A stretch of DNA of 64,000 nucleotides, taken from contig NZ_SMCO01000008.1 of assembly GCF_004346685.1 (NCBI RefSeq), positions 1 to 64,000 of the forward strand, read 5' to 3'. Positions 60,791-64,000 of this stretch are shown in pieces. The DNA is from Sulfurirhabdus autotrophica (lineage in GTDB: Bacteria > Pseudomonadota > Gammaproteobacteria > Burkholderiales > SMCO01). The stretch's first letter is position 1. The number at the start of each line of letters is the position of its first letter. Position numbers and translations under genes: made by a program. The notes beneath the pieces were generated by a model. The model had not been told where the DNA came from, searched no databases, and worked only from the letters and a program-made list of their open reading frames with translations.

Positions 60791-62411
60791 ACTTCCCTTT
60801 ATCCAGATGCGCGACTTTGAGCTTTACCCGGGAGCGATAATTGTTGGGATCTATGCTGTGCAAATTGATCTTCTGATGGATCGCCCGCGGCGTAAGCCCC
60901 AAAGACTTCGCTACCTCGCTGACATTGCCGCGGAAACGGGTAAGCGCCTCCTTGAGGATTAGCGCCTCCACTTGTTCACCCGCCCGCTGTTTCACCTCCT
61001 TGAGGGACAAGTCAAGGGGTTGTCCGGCGCTTGCTGGCGTACCGACACTGGTTTGGGGAAGCAGCAGCTCGGACATCATAGGGCCGACTGAGAACAGGAA
61101 CGAGCGCTCCAGTACGTTCTCCAGTTCACGTACGTTTCCGGGCCAATCGTACTGCATCACCTGCGCCATCGCAGTCTCGCTTAATGCATTAATAACTTTG
61201 TTGTACTTCGCGGAGAGTTGCGCAAGGATGTGATTAACGAGGGGCAAAAGATCCTCGTGACGTTCGCGTAGTGGTGGGAGAAGGATGGGTACCACGTTTA
61301 TTCGGTAGTAGAGATCCGTCCGGAAAGTTCCTTCGGCAATGAACTTGTCTAGCCGCATACTGGCCGCGGCGATCACCCGAACATTCGTCGAAAGGCGCTG
61401 TTTCCCACCCACTCGCTCGAACTCACTACCCTGAAGCACCCGCAAAAGGCGCGCTTGGGCGGCGAGAGGCAACGAATCGATCTCGTCAAGAAACAGACTT
61501 CCGCCCTCTGCCTGCTCAAACAGGCCGTGGTGGACTTCGTAGGCACCGGTAAATGCACCACGTTCATGTCCGAATAGTGTAGTCTCGACTAAATTTTCTG
61601 GTATTGCGCCGCAGTTCACCGCGACAAAATTCCTGTTCCTGCGTTCACTCACGGCGTGGATGCGCCGGGCAATGACCTCCTTGCCCACGCCGGTCTCACC
61701 AGTAATCAGCACGGTCGCTGAAGTTGGTGCTACTACCTTTACTATCTCCAGAGCATGGAGCATGGCCAGGGATTTCGCCACGATGGGAGGTTTATCAGCA
61801 TCCTCTGGCTCGCTAACACCGCACCAAGTTTTCCCCTGCCGCAGCTCTCTAGTGATGTGAGCTTTGACTGTAGTCGCCCGACCGCGGATGACTCCCTGTT
61901 CCCGGTGATATTCGTCTCCCTCAAAGGAGGCAGCTTTCTTGAGATCGGTATAAATGCGTGCCTCGCACACCCCGTCTCCCATCGCAATGCGTTTGTCCAG
62001 AATCACCTTTGCGTAGCCGAAATTACGTGCTGCAATCCCGCCGAAGACACTGGACGTCATTTTGCAAAGCTCTGGGGCCTGCATGACAGCTTCCCCAAAG
62101 GGGCAGCGCGTGTTGACCACTCGCACCATGCCCGGTTCGCTTGATGCACGGGAAAAATTTCCGCCGATCTTATTCTTGATCTCAACAATCATGTCCGCGT
62201 ACTTGTCATGATCCAAGGGTCCGTCTTGCGCCAACTTTTGGCGATATGCGGTCTCAAAGCAACCACTCGCGGTGAGACCAAGCTGCTCGATGTAATTGAG
62301 GCGATCATTACCTTTGCCGCCCCCCATCTTTGCGCTGACCTCAATGCTCTGGGCAACAAAGGTTTGCAAAAACAGGATGGGACTAAGATGGGAAAAAAGC
62401 TTATCGGGCAT
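60789..62411 (-). CDS. Sigma54-dependent activator with N-terminal sensory domain
   Basis: A 540-residue bacterial enhancer-binding protein. Residues 1-165 form a sensory domain with conserved Cys (CPFG at 103, LC at 116, C149), resembling the MetOD1/V4R group. The AAA+ module has Walker A GETGVGKE (238-245), GAFTGA (285-290, the sigma54 contact) and Walker B LFLDE (306-310). The C-terminal Fis-type HTH is VSEVAKSLGLTPRAIHQKIN. The ATG at 62411 has AGGAG upstream. It should open sigma54 promoters, and a strong -24/-12 site stands before the carbonic-anhydrase-like gene 1.2 kb away. The ligand is unknown. Confidence 0.88.
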   Translation of the reverse strand: MPDKLFSHLSPILFLQTFVAQSIEVSAKMGGGKGNDRLNYIEQLGLTASGCFETAYRQKLAQDGPLDHDKYADMIVEIKNKIGGNFSRASSEPGMVRVVNTRCPFGEAVMQAPELCKMTSSVFGGIAARNFGYAKVILDKRIAMGDGVCEARIYTDLKKAASFEGDEYHREQGVIRGRATTVKAHITRELRQGKTWCGVSEPEDADKPPIVAKSLAMLHALEIVKVVAPTSATVLITGETGVGKEVIARRIHAVSERRNRNFVAVNCGAIPENLVETTLFGHERGAFTGAYEVHHGLFEQAEGGSLFLDEIDSLPLAAQARLLRVLQGSEFERVGGKQRLSTNVRVIAAASMRLDKFIAEGTFRTDLYYRINVVPILLPPLRERHEDLLPLVNHILAQLSAKYNKVINALSETAMAQVMQYDWPGNVRELENVLERSFLFSVGPMMSELLLPQTSVGTPASAGQPLDLSLKEVKQRAGEQVEALILKEALTRFRGNVSEVAKSLGLTPRAIHQKINLHSIDPNNYRSRVKLKVAHLDKGK

Positions 62412-62532
62412 AGTGGTTCTCCTCAAATCTGACACCGCTATCGCAAGTCGCGCGCTATTGTGCGCTGGGCTTAGTCATTCCAAGGTTCCGCGATGGCTAT
62501 CTGCCAAGGCTACACCAAAAAATTGATTGCGT

Positions 62533-62784
62533 TTAAGAATGTTGGTGATGCCCACATCCGCACCCAGGTCCGTGTACATGTTTTTCCTGGCCCGGTTTCG
62601 GCTGAAGTGAGCGCATTGCCAGATCACGGCCACGCGCCATGTTGCCATGCGTCGCGGGGGCCGAGAGGATCACTTTTTCAGTCGTGCCCCCACATACCGA
62701 GCAATCCGGGCTGGACGCGTTGATTGCATGACGTGCTTCGAATTGCAGCTTGCATTGTGTACACAGGTAATCATAAGTTGGCAT
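62533..62784 (-). CDS. FmdB-family zinc ribbon protein
   Basis: An 83-residue protein with the FmdB zinc ribbon MPTYDYLCTQCKLQFEARHA and SPDCSVCGGTTEKVIL, followed by a Gly/His-rich tail (HVHGPGCGCGHHQHS). FmdB proteins accompany amidases and other regulated enzymes and may handle metal. Here it lies between the sigma54 activator and the carbonic-anhydrase-like gene, so it could be part of one unit. Function uncertain. Confidence 0.78.
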   Translation of the reverse strand: MPTYDYLCTQCKLQFEARHAINASSPDCSVCGGTTEKVILSAPATHGNMARGRDLAMRSLQPKPGQEKHVHGPGCGCGHHQHS

Positions 62785-62885
62785 TTGGAACCCCCATCCA
62801 TTGTGTTAACGCGTTTCTCAGAAATGCTAAGACGTGGACACCTGTTACGCCAGGCAGCCCACGTTTCCGGCTTTCTCTTTTGGAC

Positions 62886-63539
62886 TTAGCTCCAACGAGG
62901 CGGTTGCTTCCCTTTGACGCCGAACTGGGCTGAGGTGACATCGGTCCTTGCCCGTTTTTCAGGGTCTTGGGTCGGCGCCCTCAACCGACGCGTCTCAACC
63001 TCCCAGACCCAGCCGCTGATGACCACATCCTTGGGAATAAGGGGATGATTTTTAAATGCCGCTATTGTTTTCATGCAGGATTCGTCCACATCGTCCATCA
63101 TCCCGATCCACTTGGCGAACGCGCCTTTCTCCAGCTTCAGTTCCGGCAGCGTCGGGTCCATCGCGATATTGTCCGTATCAATCCCCTTGTCGCGTAACAT
63201 CTTTTCCAGATCGGTCGCATTCGCAGACAACATGCCGCATTGTGTATGCTGCACGATGACGATTTCCTTGGTGCCAAAAAAATTGCAAGTCAGCATCGCC
63301 GAGCGAATTGCATCGTCGGTGACGATTCCTCCGGCATTACGGAAGCAGTGTGCATCCCCACCGCCGGCCGGTGTATCTACGTGAATGCCGAGCGCTTCAT
63401 CTACCGGCAGGCGTTCGTCCATACAGGCAAGTACCCACAAGCTTCGGTTGTTATGCCCATCCGGTCCATAGCGGCGACGTTGTGCCCAGAGGTCATATGC
63501 GGCGACGTGTGTGCTCAGTTGCTCTTTGAGAGTGGTCAT
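62886..63539 (-). CDS. Beta-carbonic-anhydrase-like enzyme (possible COS hydrolase)
   Basis: A 217-residue protein with the beta-carbonic-anhydrase zinc site: Cys39 (ACMDERLPVDE), His98 and Cys101 (VQHTQCGM), plus Asp41 and Arg43. The segment GDAHCFRNAGGIVTDDAIRS matches the clade that includes carbonyl sulfide hydrolase of thiobacilli and CS2 hydrolase. Substrate choice cannot be told from sequence. The start ATG at 63539 is downstream of a sigma54 promoter at 63652-63667, so expression is likely inducible. Confidence 0.75.
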   Translation of the reverse strand: MTTLKEQLSTHVAAYDLWAQRRRYGPDGHNNRSLWVLACMDERLPVDEALGIHVDTPAGGGDAHCFRNAGGIVTDDAIRSAMLTCNFFGTKEIVIVQHTQCGMLSANATDLEKMLRDKGIDTDNIAMDPTLPELKLEKGAFAKWIGMMDDVDESCMKTIAAFKNHPLIPKDVVISGWVWEVETRRLRAPTQDPEKRARTDVTSAQFGVKGKQPPRWS

Positions 63540-63651
63540 TTTGAATCTCCTCGGTAAAAGTCTGCAAATTTAAAACCCCTAGAGCGGCCTAATTTCTTCG
63601 GTAGCAGCCCAAGGGGATTGGTAACGGGGGTTTTACCCGCACACTTAAATT

Positions 63652-63667
63652 AGCAAGACTCGTGCCA
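63652..63667 (-). promoter_or_regulatory. Sigma54 (-24/-12) promoter of the carbonic-anhydrase-like gene
   Basis: On the minus strand, TGGCAC (63667-63662), five bases, then TTGCT (63656-63652) match the consensus TGGCAC-N5-TTGCW exactly. It lies 113 bp upstream of the start at 63539. The sigma54 activator gene 1.2 kb downstream on the same strand gives a ready partner. Confidence 0.78.
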
Positions 63668-63904
63668 GATAATAATCATAGCAAAAACAATGGCTTAAAT
63701 TTGCACGTACTCTCTCCAGTGATTTTATTTTTCTGCTGAAAACAAGTTAAGTGCGCATAACATATTGAAAAATATAAATAACACTGAAATGAAGTAACGC
63801 TTCATAGTGGGAAGTGATGTTGCTTGTTGCGGGGAAAATTGAGGCAAACATTGTCCATAAGGACTTCCCTGTCAACACCTAGGACTGAGCAGCAAATTTT
63901 ACTG
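63668..63904. other. Gene-free region upstream of the sigma54 promoter
   Basis: About 240 bp of AT-rich DNA with no gene. Enhancer sites for the sigma54 activator would be expected here; only a short TGAAG-taacg-CTTCA inverted repeat (about 63792-63806) is noticeable. Confidence 0.4.
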
Positions 63905-64000
63905 TTACCGATTTGCCCCCTGTTTTAACCGAAAGTGACTACCAGCGAGTTCGAAGCGAATGACAGTCCCTTCAGGGTCGAAGGCTGCCAACCAGCTTAT
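63905..64000 (-). CDS. C-terminal end of an unknown gene, possibly VOC-family (partial)
   Basis: The last 31 residues of a minus-strand gene run off the window edge: FDPEGTVIRFELAGSHFRLK then QGANR and the stop at 63905-63907. The DPEGTVIRFEL pattern is common at the end of VOC/glyoxalase proteins. Too little is present for a firm call. Confidence 0.35.
   Translation of the reverse strand: MSWLAAFDPEGTVIRFELAGSHFRLKQGANR

Overview
The window looks like a chromosome segment of a Gram-negative betaproteobacterium, probably Nitrosomonadales or a close relative. This is inferred from the queA-tgt-yajC-secD-secF operon, the style of purB and the cnoX-type thioredoxin, and from genes such as the DevBCA-type exporter and a sigma54 regulator beside a beta-carbonic-anhydrase-like enzyme. 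No rRNA is present and the species cannot be named from sequence alone.

Layout. (1) 0-15.2 kb is mostly core. It holds a REP-associated transposase flanked by matching inverted repeats, a TetR regulator facing a three-gene ABC exporter, purB, cnoX, a GAF protein, a DHH phosphoesterase, DedA, the queA-tgt-yajC-secDF operon and tRNA-Leu(CAA). (2) 15.2-34 kb is an accessory block downstream of the tRNA. It has a replication-like module, then a long minus-strand defence operon: Xre-ImmA regulator, PIN toxin, two different HsdM subunits, a HigB/HigA-ImmA toxin-antitoxin pair, HsdS, HsdR and a HEPN-type protein. A run of small unknown envelope proteins follows, then about 1.2 kb of gene-poor, strongly hairpin-forming DNA in front of a replication-relaxation-like protein. 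(3) 34.7-42.5 kb is a possible small biosynthetic cluster. A LuxR-type regulator is divergent from a membrane redoxin, a secreted protein, a nitroreductase-like protein, a ketoacyl synthase whose first catalytic His is Cys, an unknown protein and a vanadium haloperoxidase. (4) 42.7-57.8 kb is a patchwork of small single-function genes: methyltransferases, VOC, GFA, GST, tautomerase, NIPSNAP/ABM, a metallo-hydrolase and regulators. It also holds IS630/IS110 debris and several attC-like sites, so it resembles a decayed integron cassette array, although no integron integrase is in the window. (5) 58-64 kb carries a MocR regulator divergent from a DUF2917 gene, a decayed EamA transporter, and a sigma54 unit: an activator with an N-terminal sensory domain, an FmdB zinc ribbon and a beta-carbonic-anhydrase/COS-hydrolase-like enzyme with a textbook -24/-12 promoter.

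How the parts work together. The defence operon combines DNA restriction, two toxin-antitoxin pairs that each carry an ImmA/IrrE peptidase domain, and a HEPN protein, so restriction may be linked to abortive or addiction functions. In the 36-42 kb cluster the gene order suggests acyl chain or ring building (ketoacyl synthase), redox tailoring (nitroreductase-like protein, redoxin) and exported halogenation (haloperoxidase) under LuxR control; no product is known. The 48-58 kb genes are mostly enzyme families that handle small electrophiles, aldehydes or lactones. Functions are assigned by reading motifs by eye; no database search was possible.
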